DNA of 64,000 nt from assembly GCA_009667805.1 (NCBI GenBank), contig CM019067.1, positions 64,276,637 to 64,340,636 on the forward strand, given 5' to 3'. The translations under genes and the position numbers were made by a program. Position 1 is the first letter of the stretch, and every line of letters begins with the position of its first letter. Source of the DNA: Leptobrachium leishanense (lineage: Eukaryota > Chordata > Amphibia > Anura > Megophryidae). This document shows positions 44,567 to 55,828 of this stretch, in pieces. The notes under the pieces were generated by a model that saw nothing but the letters and a program-made list of their open reading frames with translations, was not told where the DNA came from and did no database searches.

Positions 44567-45070
44567 AGGGTTATTCAAAGAATGAATTTTCCCGAACGGT
44601 ACAATTTTGGATCCATCCGGCTATTCAAAAAGCTGGCAGTTCGCCAAATATTGGCGAATTGCCAGCAAAATATGGCGATCTTCGATGGTAGTGAACTCCC
44701 CATAGAGAATTAATGGTTAATCTATTCAGAGAACATCGAACAGCAGAGAAATGTCAGTGAAATGCCCTTATTTTCAGTGGTTTCATTCGACAGGTTTAAT
44801 CAGGAGAATACCATAGGCTTCAATGTAAAATATATTCCCTGTTCTAAATTAAACATTTATTAAACCATTTATTCTTTTTATTTGCAGCAAAAAGTCTCTT
44901 CATTTTTATTTTTTTTAGGCATTTTTTGGGATTTTTTCAGAAAAAAAATTTCCCCCAATATTTTAAAAATGGTGTTTTTTTCTGTAACTGACCTTTTTAC
45001 TATTCATAGGTCCATATATATTATTTCCAGGCATTTTCGTTCAGTGGGTTCTTTTTTCAAACAACTTTTA
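44567..45070. mobile_element. MITE of the GGGTTATTCAAAGA family
   Basis: It begins agggttattcaaagaatga and shares aattgccagcaaa, ttcagtggtttcattcgac and accataggcttcaat with 21684. It contains the short palindrome ttcgccaaatattggcgaa. The right end is not clear. Confidence 0.6.
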
Positions 45071-46044
45071 AAAGTTGCATTCTTTTTTTACCCAATGTAT
45101 TTCTTACTCTAACAACCTATCTGGAAGGCAAATGCTGCCATCTGCTGATACAATGGTGTTACTACAGTTCTTAGTTCTGTGCATGATCATCTACGGAAAG
45201 GTCCTTAGAGACATTCAACAGCTGTTTTTAAAAAGTGTTAGCACCTCGTGCATTTAGAGTCACCTAAAAGCAAACAAAACTTTTTTGCAAGTAACGGATT
45301 TAATTTGCAATGATACAACAAAGCTCCAGATCGTGTTAACATGATCTTAGGCTGCTGTGTCTGCTAATGCTGATCGTGTTTACACAATTGTGGTACTGAG
45401 GGAGTTCAGTCTGTGGTTAGAAAGAGATATTAGTAAATCACACCAAGGCATAACTCGCTAGTCTTTGCTGTATATACACATTTTTTTATTCTATTAAAAA
45501 ACACATGCCCTGCCCATAAAACAAACTCTAGTTATAGTTTTGGATTATTATTGCAATTTTTGTTGCTTATGGATTTCATTTTGAACCACTAGTTATATGC
45601 GATTACTTTGCTTATTTATCGACATACAAGTAATAATAATGGTTTAAAAAAAGATAAATGTTTGTCTATATGTTTAAAGGATTGCAATGAGCTGAGAGAA
45701 TTGCTTTAATTAGGAATCTTGGACATGCAGAAAATAAAGTAAACATTTCCTTTCTAAGAAGGTGTCTTGTAAAAGCAGATTTGCAGAATTGCAGAGCCAA
45801 GCATGTTTGGAACGCATGGGTTATCTCAGCTAAAGACGGGATTTTAGGACGCTGCTTTATTATAAACAATGGCAGTAGTAGCTGTGTAATATTTATGTTA
45901 TCATACATTTTTGCCTGCTTGCATTTCTTTTTTTTCCATCCCCAACCTTTCTTTTCCTCCCACCAGTTATTTTTTTTCTCTGATCATTCCTCCCCTCTCC
46001 CCATAGTCTCTCACACTCTCTTATTTCCCTCTCTCCCCTCCATT
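45071..46044. other. CNGB3 intron, nothing recognised; pyrimidine-rich end
   Basis: 45925-46040 is pyrimidine-rich. No exon or terminal repeats. Confidence 0.4.
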
Positions 46045-47340
46045 GGGTACTGTCACGTTCCCACGTTCCAAACCTGTCTTCCCGCCCTCTGTATTTGTAT
46101 TTTGTGTTTTTTCCCTTGTGTTTCTGTTGCTGCCAATTCCTGGGTGGCCTCCCAGGGGTTAATTGGTGTTCTGTGTGCTGCTCACCTGTTGACCCTTGCC
46201 TTGATTTCCCCTGCCTTTATTAGAGCAATGTACCTATAGTACATTGCTGGGTCATTTTACTTTGCCTGGTCTCCTTGCGACTTGTGTCCTGAGAGCTCCT
46301 TGCTGTGTTCCTGTTATCCTCCGTTTGTTCATCCTTGTTTAGTTTTTGCCTCTGTTATTTCTGTTCCAGTTTATGTCAGTTCCTTTTGTGTATTTAGTTC
46401 TGTCTATTGCTGTATTTTGGTTTGCTGTTTATGTTCCATTCTGATTCCCCGGTTACCGATTTTGGCTTGGCTGACTTCCCTTCTGGTTCCTATTCCTATA
46501 TCCTGTATGACGTACTCTCTCTGGTTATGACCTTTTGGCTTTCCTCTATATGACTACTCTATAGTATTTTCCTTGTCTGTACCGTTTCCAGGCAACCCTG
46601 TCATCTGTATACAACAAAAGACTCTGTACGGCTTCAAGGTAATACTTCCTTTAGATTAGATCCGGCTATCCTAAAGACCGGCCTTTCAGTGCAGGGAATC
46701 TTTGGTATTGCCGTACAGAGGTCTTTTGTTAACCCTGTGTTGCTTTCATCTGTCCTTGCAGTTTACACTGCATCTCTGCATATAGGGGCTTCTCTCAGGA
46801 ACCAGGGCCTCACCTTGCTGCGAGTTATATTCATAGGGATATATATACAGACCGACCACTTCCAAGGATCGGAGGGCAAGGATAGGGTGGTGCGTGCCTG
46901 GTGGTACTGCCACCGTGACAGGTACTATTAGAATCTTGACGTTAGCGCTACGATATGTGAGCATTAATGCTAGGTTAAGTGACTTTAACGCATGCCCCAC
47001 ATATTACTTCCCTAACGCTAACGGGTTAAAAAATCCGTGACCGCATCGGTGATTGTGTCAGCTTTCACGAGCTTACTGTACTTTGCGCTCCTCATGTTAA
47101 GTAGAAGGAGAGTAATCAGTAATTAGCGTTGGAAAAGTAAGGTATTACAAAGTCCTAAAGCTAATTACCTCACCGATGTGGTTTCTAAAACCCATCCAAA
47201 AAATCAGATACTCACCTCTCATCCTGCGGCACGAACGTTGGCCCGATCTGCCGGTTCTGGCTGCAGGGAGCAGAGTGAGACTGGGCTCATATAATCTCCA
47301 GTCTCCCTCCGTGAATCGCGTCTGCCTTGTAATATGGTGC
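46045..47340. mobile_element. MITE family Q (GGGYACTATTA...), copy Q1, split by a solo LTR
   Basis: GGGTAC at 46045-46050 and TATTAGAATCTTGACG after the LTR together give the terminal GGGCACTATTACATTCTTAACG seen at 58829. The interior (cccacatattacttccctaac, ctgcggcacgaacgttgg) matches 59850-60200 and, inverted, 52020-52350. The right end is approximate. Confidence 0.6.
46051..46920. mobile_element. Solo LTR 1
   Basis: 870 bp, TGTCACGTTCCC ... CCACCGTGACA, with a perfect 5-bp target duplication GGTAC (46046-46050 and 46921-46925). No internal region, so it arose by LTR recombination. Class not determined; the 5-bp duplication fits Ty3/Gypsy-, BEL- or retrovirus-type integrases. Confidence 0.88.
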
Positions 47341-47612
47341 TAAACCATGGAAGCTACGTGGAAACCTGCAGGTGCAGGTTTTCTCCGTTAGTGTCCCCGT
47401 TTTAGTGCCAATAACGTAATCGTGCCCATTGAGTTTTTCGCAGACAGAATGGTACCGTTTATCTACAGAAACTGCTACAGGATTTTCTGACTTTGCAAAA
47501 GTTGTTTCTATCATTTGATGCATGCTCCAGTTCCTCTCTTGTGTTTTGTTCTAAACCCTCACCACTTTGTTTAGATTTGTCTTTTAAAAAAAGATTTAAA
47601 AAAGCATATTCA

Positions 47613-48039
47613 GGCTGGGGTCAGACGAACGCAGTGCGAACGTGCGTTCAGCCGCACTTTATCATGGCCGTAGTACCAGCAAATGACGTCCAATGACAGG
47701 CAATATGCAAAGTACAGCTGCACAAAAGTTCGGCCGCGCAACACAAGCGGCAAACGAACGCATTTTCGCAAAAACGTCGAACCGCTAGTACTGACGTACA
47801 GAGTGCACTGCGGCCGCATAGCAGCGTGTGTGCGTGATTAGGAGACGTCAGACGCTGCTCATGTCCGGCCAACATAACGTCCAGACACCCAAAGTTTCCT
47901 GGTTTGGATATGTATGAAATCACAGCCGAAATTGCGCATCGTATGACCACTGTCGCATATTCCGTGAAAAAGTACGTCCATGCATTCGGACGCACTTTTT
48001 TACGGACGATGCAAAAAATGCGTTCGTCTCACCCTAGCC
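47613..48039. mobile_element. PIF/Harbinger-type MITE, copy 2
   Basis: Ends GGCTGGGGTCAGACGAACGC and tgcgttcgtctcaccctagcc. Flanks TCA and TAA, consistent with a TWA target. CpG-rich interior with no transposase. Confidence 0.8.
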
Positions 48040-48320
48040 TAAAGCCATCAAAAACATAAAAGCTTAAATTTATATTTGCGTTTTCCCTTTTTTTGTTGCT
48101 GAAATAACATCAATGAAGTTTGATAGAAACTTTATCCGATCATGTTTTTTTTTTAGATTTGGCAAGATAGATTTTGGTAGATTTGTACCAGTTCCAATCA
48201 TGTTTTATTACATTCTCATCAATTTAATACAAAAGTATTAAAAATTTCTCTTAGTGTTCTAATTAATTACTGCAATTACAGCAATTCTTATATCATCTTT
48301 TATGTCTCCCCTAACTATAG

Positions 48321-48462
48321 GTACCTGAGATGTTACTATTTCGCAGTGCGCACTTTGATTACAATAGGAGGACTTGCTGAGCCTCAAACATTATTTGAGA
48401 TACTCTTCCAGTTACTAAATTATTTTTCTGGGGTTTTCGTCTTTTCAAGCTTAATTGGACAG
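48321..48462 (+). CDS. CNGB3: CNGB3 exon 8 of 10: pore helix, selectivity filter and S6
   Basis: 47 codons after the completing G: pore helix ([15 protein letters not shown]), selectivity filter, and S6 ([17 protein letters not shown]). The filter reads TIGGLAEPQ. The TIGG core with Gly in place of the CNGA-subunit Glu is the beta-subunit signature, and FVFSSLIGQ favours CNGB3 over CNGB1. Mammalian CNGB3 has Pro where this exon has Ala (GLPEP, from memory). The intron before it is about 18.2 kb because it holds the endogenous retrovirus. Confidence 0.96.
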
Positions 48463-49027
48463 GTAAAAAAAACACATCTTTGCACTTAGTTACCAGGATT
48501 CTACAGAATTGATGTGATAATGATATGAAAATTCTTTTCCAGTTTTGCAGTTTTGTGTTAATGGTTTATAATCCACTATCTTTTTTTGGCACACATTTTA
48601 GCACCGTAAAAAGGATTATAACGCCTATGAAAGAATACAAAACAAATAAAGGCGATGTAACATATCTGTAACTAAGGAGGCTATACAAGCTGCATTTATT
48701 TACTTTAGAAAGAATTCGGGCACTATCAGGGCCGGTGCAAGCTTTTTTGCCTAGTCAGGCGAAGGTCTGTTTTGGTGCCCCCCCCCTCCCGTCATGTCAA
48801 GCCAATCAGGATAGAGATGCATAATAATCTCTATCGTGAGTGTTCGGTGTCGTCACGCAGAGATTAAAGGATGCTTAAAGTTGGTCTTGCAAGGACAACC
48901 TTTAGCAGCGTTGTGAGTCACTGATTGGGGGGACAGCCACCAGTGCTGTCTTTATGGACTTATATAAACACTGTCTTTCTTCTGGAAAGGCAGTAGTTAC
49001 ATTTGTCAGACTGTAGGAACAACATAT

Positions 49028-49315
49028 TTGGGTATATATTTGCGGCCCCCAGCTCATGTATGGGTATATATTTGCGGCCCCCAGCTGCTCATATGGGTAT
49101 ATTTGCGGCCCCCTGCTCATGTATGGGTATATATTTGCGGCCCCCAGCTCATGTATGGGTATATTTGCGGCCCCCAGCTCATGTATGGGTATATATTTGC
49201 GGCCCCCAGCTCATGTATGGGTATATTTGCGGCCCCCTGCTCATGTATGGGTATATATTTGCGGCCCCCAGCTCATGTATGGGTATATTTGCAGCCCCCA
49301 GCTGCTCATATGGGT
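49028..49315. repeat. Minisatellite, 25-33 bp units
   Basis: About ten tandem units alternate between long (gggtatatatttgcggcc) and short (gggtatatttgcggcc) forms, each followed by CCCAGCTCATGTAT or CCTGCTCATGTAT. The CAGCTCATG core is shared with the arrays at 50465 and 11848. Confidence 0.92.
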
Positions 49316-49916
49316 ATTATTTATGGTATAAATTTTCCCCCAGCGAGTCTCTTACCTCTCTGCTCAGGTGACTGTGTCTGATTGACTGTGACAGTGTGCA
49401 CAGCACTGCTCACTGCTGCCTGCTGACTTCTGCTGCCTCACCTTGGCACTGCAGGCCCCCCCCCCCGTCGCCCGCTGGCGTTCTAGTTCTACTCAGTCCA
49501 CACTCTCAGGCAGTCAGGGAGGGAGTGAGACGAGAGACCAGACCACCAGGGACAATCAGGGACCAGACCAGGTAGTAGGTTTTTTAGTAGCAACAATTTT
49601 TTAGGCTTAGCTTAAACTAGGCACCGCCACCGTCGCTCTCTGCGTCCCCCTCGTGTGACACGTGACGTCACGTCTCGAGGTGACTGGTGCGAGCGGCCGC
49701 TGGCGCTGGCCAGGCATGTGATGCACACGTGCACACGCACCTTTCCCGCTCGCCTGTGATTGGATTCGGGAAGCAAGGCCAGGCAGGGAACCACGTGGTG
49801 CTTGTTGTCCCCTCCCTCTCATTGCCCCCTTCCAATCCCAGGCAGGGGCGGATCCAGAGACTAGTCTCGGAGGGGCACTTACAGAAAATAAGGTGTTTTA
49901 GCAGAGAGCCCGACTC

Positions 49917-50460
49917 ACGAGAATTTACAGAGGGCCCGGCTCACAGGAGCTTACAATCTAGAGGAGCAGAGGGTCCGGCTCACAGGAGCTTACAATCTAG
50001 AGGAGCAGAGGGTCCGGCTCACAGGAGTTACAATCTAGAGGAGCAGAGGGCCCGGCTCACAGGAGCTTACAATCTAGAGGAGCAGAGGGTCCGGCTCACA
50101 GGAGTTTACAATCTAGAGGAGCAGAGGGTCCGGCTCACAGGAGCTTACAATCTAGAGGAGCAGAGGGTCCGGCTCACAGGAGTTTACAATCTAGAAGAGC
50201 AGAGGGTCCGGCTCACAGGAGTTTACAATCTAGAGGAGCAGAGGGTCCGGCTCACAGGAGCTTACAATCTAGAGGAGCAGAGGGCCCGGCTCACAGGAGC
50301 TTACAATCTAGAGGAGCAGAGGACACCCAGGAGCTTACAATCTAGAGGAGCAGAGGGCACCCCGGATTTTACAATCTAGAGGAGCAGAGGGCACCCCGGA
50401 TTTTACAATCTAGAGGAGCAGAGGGCACCCCGGATTTTACAATCTAGAGGAGCAGAGAGC
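49917..50460. repeat. Minisatellite, about 43-44 bp unit
   Basis: About 13 units built from GAGGAGCAGAGGGTCCGG, CTCACAGGAGCTTACAAT and CTAG. The last four units are shorter variants with ACCCCGGATTTTACAATC. The 230-codon forward frame through it is a repeat artefact. Confidence 0.93.
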
Positions 50461-50464
50461 CCCC

Positions 50465-51347
50465 AGCTCACACATGAATTTGCCCCCAGCTCAAGGATTT
50501 GCCCAGCTCATGGATTTGCCCCCAGGTCATGGATTTGCCCAGCACATGGATTTGCCCCCAGCTCATGGATTTGCCCAGCACATGGATTTGCCCCCAGGTC
50601 ATGGATTTGCCCAGCACATGGATTTGCCCCCAGCTCATGGATTTGCCCCCAGGTCATGGATTTGCCCAGCACATGGATTTGCCCAGCTCATGGACTTGCC
50701 CCCAGGTCATGGATTTGCCCCCAGCTCATGGATTTGCCCCCAGGTCATGGATTTGTCCAGCACATGGATTTGCCCAGCTCATGGATTTGCCCAGCTCATG
50801 GATTTGCCCAGCACATGGATTTGCTCAGCTCATGGATTTGCCCAGCTCATGGATTTGCCCCCAGGTCATGTATTTGCCCAGCTCATGTATTTGCCCCCAG
50901 GTCATGGATTTGCCCAGCACATGGATTTGCCCAGCTCATGGATTTGCCCCCAGGTCATGGATTTGCCCAGCTCATGGATTTGCCCCCAGGTCATGGATTT
51001 GTCCAGCACATGGATTTGCCCCAGCTCATGGATTTGCCCCAGCTCATGGATTTGCCCCCAGGTCATGGATTTGCCCAGCACATGGATTTGCCCCCAAGCT
51101 CATGGATTTGCCCCCAGGTCATGGATTTGCCCCCAGGTCATGGATTTGCCCAGCTCATGGATTTGCCCCCAGGTCATGGATTTGCCCCCAGGTCATGGAT
51201 TTGCCCAGCACATGGATTTGCCCCCAAGCTCATGGATTTGCCCCCAGGTCATGGATTTGCCCCCAGGTCATGGATTTGCCCAGCTCATGGATTTGCCCCC
51301 AGGTCATGGATTTGCCCCCAGGTCATGGATTTGCCCCCAGCTCTCAC
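50465..51347. repeat. VNTR, 17-19 bp unit (AGCTCATGGATTTGCCCC)
   Basis: About 48 units in three types, AGCTCATGG, AGGTCATGG and AGCACATGG, each followed by ATTTGCCC(CC). The ordering includes a higher-order duplication (51070-51180 repeats at 51190-51300). It ends in CAGCTCTCACCTGG, as does the array at 11848. The long frames in all three phases are not genes. Confidence 0.95.
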
Positions 51348-51371
51348 CTGGATTGTTGCCCCAGCTCCGGC

Positions 51372-51614
51372 AGGGGTTTAGGGACCCAGATGCCGGGCAG
51401 CGCGGGAGCGCCTGCCCGATCTTGAACAGTCCGTCCTGTGAAGTGGATGCGGCCGGACGCGGTCCGGCCAGTCAGGTGGTACTGAGACTCAGTACCACCT
51501 GATTAGCCGGACCACGTGACCGGCTGCGCACGCACACAGCCGCATCCACTTCACAGGACGGACTGTTCAAGACCGGGCAGGCGGCTCTCGCGCTGCCCGG
51601 CATCTGGGTCCCTC
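51372..51614. repeat. Palindrome with about 100-bp arms
   Basis: gggacccagatgccgggcag at the left pairs with ctgcccggcatctgggtcc at the right, and ctgtgaagtggatgcggc with gccgcatccacttcacag. The centre is ggtactgagactcagtacc. GC-rich; could form a cruciform. Confidence 0.9.
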
Positions 51615-51730
51615 AACCCCCGGGCCAAATCTCGGGGGTCGGTTACACCCCGGGCCGGCGCCCCTCACACTGGCAGGACGCCAGACAGTAAGGCGGCCGC
51701 CTGTGCCGCCTTACGTTAGCGCCGGCCCTG

Positions 51731-52450
51731 GGCACTATCATGTTGCCCTCGCTAAAACCGGGATGCAAAGGAGAAAAATTAGCTTCCCCTTAGCGTCCCG
51801 GTTTCTCCAGTTGGTTGCTGGGCAGGCACAGAGTCCGGCAGCCTGCCCCTTAGCGATCGCTAAGCTTGCGGATGTTGGGAGCAGCACTACAGCACCGTCC
51901 CCAGCATCCCCTCCACGGTGTCCATAGTCTCCACGGAGGATCGTGCTGCCGGATCACATGACCGGCAGGATCTCGCCTCTTGCGATTTCTAGCTGGTCAG
52001 CCGAGTGATCTCTGAGGGAGACGGGGACTATCTTCCTCCCAGTCTCACTCTGCTCCCGGCGACCAGAAGCAGCATATCGGGCCATCGTTCTCGCCATGGG
52101 AAGAAATCTGAGTATGTGATTTTTGGGTGGTTTTGAGCTGCAGGTGATGGATTTCGCAGCAGCTTTTTCCGTTACCTACACCTTTGAGCTGGTGGTAACT
52201 TTTTTGTTAGCGCCAGCTCTTAGTGACTAGCGGTAGGACCAAGTGATCCTAACGCTAGTTAATCTGTGTTTTCACTTTGCGCTCCCCGTGCTAGGTTTAG
52301 AGAGCACAAAGTACAGTAAACTCACGCTACAAATCCCAAATTAATGAGCGTTAATGGGTTTTTTAACCCGGTAGCGATTCAAAGGCAATGTGGGTGCAGC
52401 GCTATGACCTCCATTAAACGAACGCTGTCGCTAGTGTTAGCTTGAAGGAG
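51731..52450. mobile_element. MITE family Q, copy Q2
   Basis: ggcactatcatgttgccctc follows the hAT element, and the outer GGGCACTAT copy lies at 48718-48726. The interior resembles Q1 and Q3 in inverse order (agtctcactctgctcccgg, ccatcgttctcgcc). The right end is not clear. Confidence 0.55.
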
Positions 52451-52610
52451 GATTTTTATAGCATGCATGAAAACATAAAGGACAAAGATATGTCATTTCT
52501 GATGTACTATTGATGTATAAAAGATGTATAATTTTTGTCCCCACAGTTGTGATAGTCGTAGGGTTAGGGATACTTTTTGGTTAGAGTTAGCATTATCCCT
52601 AACCTTTAAC

Positions 52611-53277
52611 TAGGCTTGTGCACCGATTTTTTGTTCGGTTCGTTCGGATTTTGAAAATTTTCGTTTCGTTTCATTTTTCGTATCTACTTTTTTTCGTGAT
52701 TTCGGAAATTTTCGTGTTTTTCCGAACGTCTGTTCTCCTCGTTTCAAAGTGTCTATTAGTTTTAATGTAAACTAATGGTTTTTCGGATACGATAATTATA
52801 CGATACGATAATTCTGCCGATACGATAATTCTGCCATTGAGATTTTCTCATGTTTTACAAGAAGGATACATTGAGATTTCTCATGTTTTACAAGAAGGAT
52901 ACATTGAGATTTCTCATGTTTTACAAGAAGGATACATTGAGATTTCTCTGGTTTTCCAGGAAGGAAACATTGAGATGTGAATGATACAAAACTTAATTAC
53001 AGAATCAGCGATATAAATACGATGTCCGAAATTACTGAAATGGAACCGAAATCAGGAATGGAGCCGAAATCACAAATGGAATGAAAATGAATTTCGATTT
53101 TACACATTTCTAGTCCATTCGAAAATTCCGAAAAGTTTTCGTTTTGGCACGAAAATTCGTTCGGATCTGCCGTTTTCGGATCTTAAAATTTTTCGGAAAA
53201 TCTGCCGAATCCAAATGCACGAATCGGGAAATTTCGTGAAAATTCTGAAATTCCGAAACCCGAAACGCACATCCCTA
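52611..53277. mobile_element. hAT-type TTCG-rich element, copy 2 (opposite orientation)
   Basis: Ends TAGGCTTGTGCACCG and CGCACATCCCTA; perfect 8-bp duplication CCTTTAAC (52603-52610 and 53278-53285). Inside, 52840-52975 is a tandem array of about four 34-bp units (acattgagatttctcatg). Confidence 0.88.
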
Positions 53278-53285
53278 CCTTTAAC

Positions 53286-54345
53286 TCTAATCTTCCATAC
53301 CATTTTCGCTTCATTTTTAGACAACAGATTCTGTTCCTTCTCCAAAGAACCCTAGTCCTAAAATTCAGTAGCTTTCAATAAATGCCCCAGACTTAATTTG
53401 ATTGCTCCCAAAAAATGATATTGCCCTGAAAAATAATCACTTGCTCCTGAAAAAGGCTAACAGAAAAATGACATGAAGCATTGAATTCCGAAGTGTTTGA
53501 TTTGTAGTGTCCTATTTTTTTTCGATTCAGGATAGTTTCCATCATTTCATTTAGGATGAATCCACAAGGTGGCGACTTTCAATGGAATTCTGTTTATACA
53601 AACCAAATTTATATGCTTCCGCGAGCAGGAAGACAGGGATAAGGATGTCATTGAACTATTATTTTTCACCCAACATTCATTACTAGGATACTTGGAGTGT
53701 GCCTTTAACAATTCAGTTAGAGAAAGAAGGGGGAACCAATCGTTCCAAATTGCTGTAAGGCAACGCATTGATGTCAGAATAAAACTGGCTTATAGCAATT
53801 TGGAGTGCCTGGTCCCCCACTTCGCTTTCTGGAAGCCTTGAGGAGTTAGTGACTCCAAGGCTCATTGAGCATCCTAGCAAAGGTACTGAAATATTGTGGC
53901 TGTGATCAGGTTGTTTCTGTTTCTATTCTACATTTAACATTTCAGTTGACTTAAATTATTTTCTCCAAACCAAGTGAAAGTACATTTTAGGGGTCGAATC
54001 CATCATGATTATTTCTAGAATTCCACAATAACAGTTGCAGCAGTAAATCTGGAGGTGAGGTAGTCACAGTCGAGTTAATAGTGTTCTTATCCTTTGGCAC
54101 AAAAGAAGAAGTGTTTATTTGAACTTAAGGAAGAGCAGCTTTATAGTGGGCATAATTCCAGGTTGAAAACAACAAAATGTAAAAGAAACGTAACTAGTAG
54201 TTACTTTTGCAACTCGTAAAAAACGTAACCGTGTTACACCATTAATGTGTTAGAAGTGGAAGGTCTTATATGGTAATTTCTGGCTGTGGATACCATGTGA
54301 TGGGACTTTTATAATATCTTGCCATTCTTCTATTTCCATTTGTAG
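53286..54345. other. CNGB3 intron before the C-linker exon
   Basis: Nothing recognised; short open frames on both strands at 53547-53841 have no familiar motif. Confidence 0.4.
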
Positions 54346-54505
54346 ATGCGTGATGTAATTGGAGCAGCAACTGCCGGGCAGAGCTATTACCGAGCCAGCA
54401 TAGACAAGACCATCTCCTACATGAATACTAACAAAATCCCTAAAGTCGTGCAGAACCGTGTGAGATCCTGGTATGAATACACATGGGCATCGCAAGGGAT
54501 GCTAG
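54346..54505 (+). CDS. CNGB3: CNGB3 exon 9 of 10: C-linker
   Basis: 53 codons start [12 protein letters not shown] and continue through the C-linker helices to [25 protein letters not shown] and RV..WYEYTW are conserved across CNG subunits. The acceptor is catttgtag and the donor is CTAG|GTATAA. The split Asp codon is completed in the exon at 61632. Confidence 0.95.
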
Positions 54506-55828
54506 GTATAAAATTCATATCATGAAATAGAGTAAAATGGGTACAAACACCCAGTATTGCACACCATGAAATATACTGTGAAATGCAAGGTCTAAACCAA
54601 GGTTACCAAATGCTGCCCCAGATGTTTATTGCCTACAATTCTCTGAATTCTTTGAATGCAATAAATGGCCAGAGAATCATGGGAGGTGTAGTTCTGAAAC
54701 ATCTGAGGAGGCCAGAGTTTTTGATCTCTGGTCTAAACAAGGTAAAGCAAAACTGTTCTATTGCAAAACAAAAAACGTTGAGTGATCCACTATGTATCTG
54801 TGTCTTTTTTTAATCAAGTTCTGGTGCAAAATTGTGTTGGAACAGTCGTTTCTCATTGGCGCATATCAGGTTTCTGGGAGAATTGTTGACTGTTTTTTTG
54901 AGAAAGTATTTTACCAGGAAGGATACATTGAGATTTCTCTCTTTTTCAAGTATGTCCTGGGTGGCGAGTATGTACTGTTAGGTGTCTTGTTCTTTCAGAT
55001 AAACGGTCATAAAATGAAATTGAAAGAGGTCAGTCAACCATGAGGGTTGCGTTGTGTGAGCTGCTCTACACATTTGCCATACTCTGTGGCAAAACCGAGC
55101 CTGATTGTAACCGGCAAAAGAATAAATGTGCAGTTGGTTGTGGTTGGTGATATTACATTGTGTCATAATAACCTTCCAGGCCTCTCATACTGTAACTCTT
55201 GCTCTGGCTCGGCATGTACAGCAGGATACTGTACATTTCCGCTTTGTATACTTGTATAAGAAGCAGAAATGTGCTGGCAGCTAGAAAATAATGAGTGACT
55301 GCTATGATGGGAGGGGAGTGACAGAAAGAGAATAACCCAGGTTTGCCATGATTTAAAGAAATAAAAATCAAAAGAATATTTAATAAAAATATTTGAGGAT
55401 ATTTCAAATAAACATGGCATTTCTTTATGTTGATCACACATTGGATTTCTAATGTTGCAAAATTCCAACTACGTACTGATATCAAACAGTACAGAATGTG
55501 TTAGCGCTTTACAAATAATTGTACAAGTACTAACCGATTTACAGGGTGATTCATATAGATCCGAAGCCAAAGTTTTTGTTGTAGATCTTAAACGAATGAA
55601 TGAAAATTAATGAGAGTTTAAAGAAAGGAACCTCCTCTAATGTTGAGCTCCTTCAATCACAGCAAGTGCTGGAAGTGGTCACCATTTTTCTGTGAGACGC
55701 ATGTTGTCCGGGTAATGCATGTTGTTGCTAATGTGTCTCAATATTGCATCAATGTTTTAGACCCTTCAGAAAGCCAAACAAAAAAAAGTCTGAGCTTGTA
55801 ATTATGATAGTTTCCTTGTAGACCTCAT
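54506..55828. other. CNGB3 intron with a possible SINE fragment
   Basis: tttttttgagaaagtatttt and accaggaaggatacattgag at 54893-54935 resemble the tail of the SINE at 18606. No target duplication was found. Otherwise nothing recognised. Confidence 0.4.

Larger units (their letters stand above)
48727..51730. mobile_element. 3.0-kb hAT element carrying three minisatellites and a palindrome
   Basis: Ends CAGGGCCGGTGCAAGC and GTTAGCGCCGGCCCTG; perfect 8-bp target duplication GGCACTAT (48719-48726 and 51731-51738). It contains arrays at 49028-49315, 49917-50460 and 50465-51347 and a palindrome at 51372-51614. No transposase. It sits in the first bases of the terminal repeat of MITE Q2. Confidence 0.88.

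Noticed and set aside
49687..50379. 230-codon + strand frame
   Set aside because: It reads a 44-bp minisatellite; repetitive and without any recognisable domain.
49028..51347. CRISPR-like array
   Set aside because: Units are continuous tandem repeats without unique spacers, in a vertebrate intron.
50474..51502. Open frames of 342, 308 and 241 codons
   Set aside because: Same cause: VNTR with units of 17-19 bp inside a hAT element.
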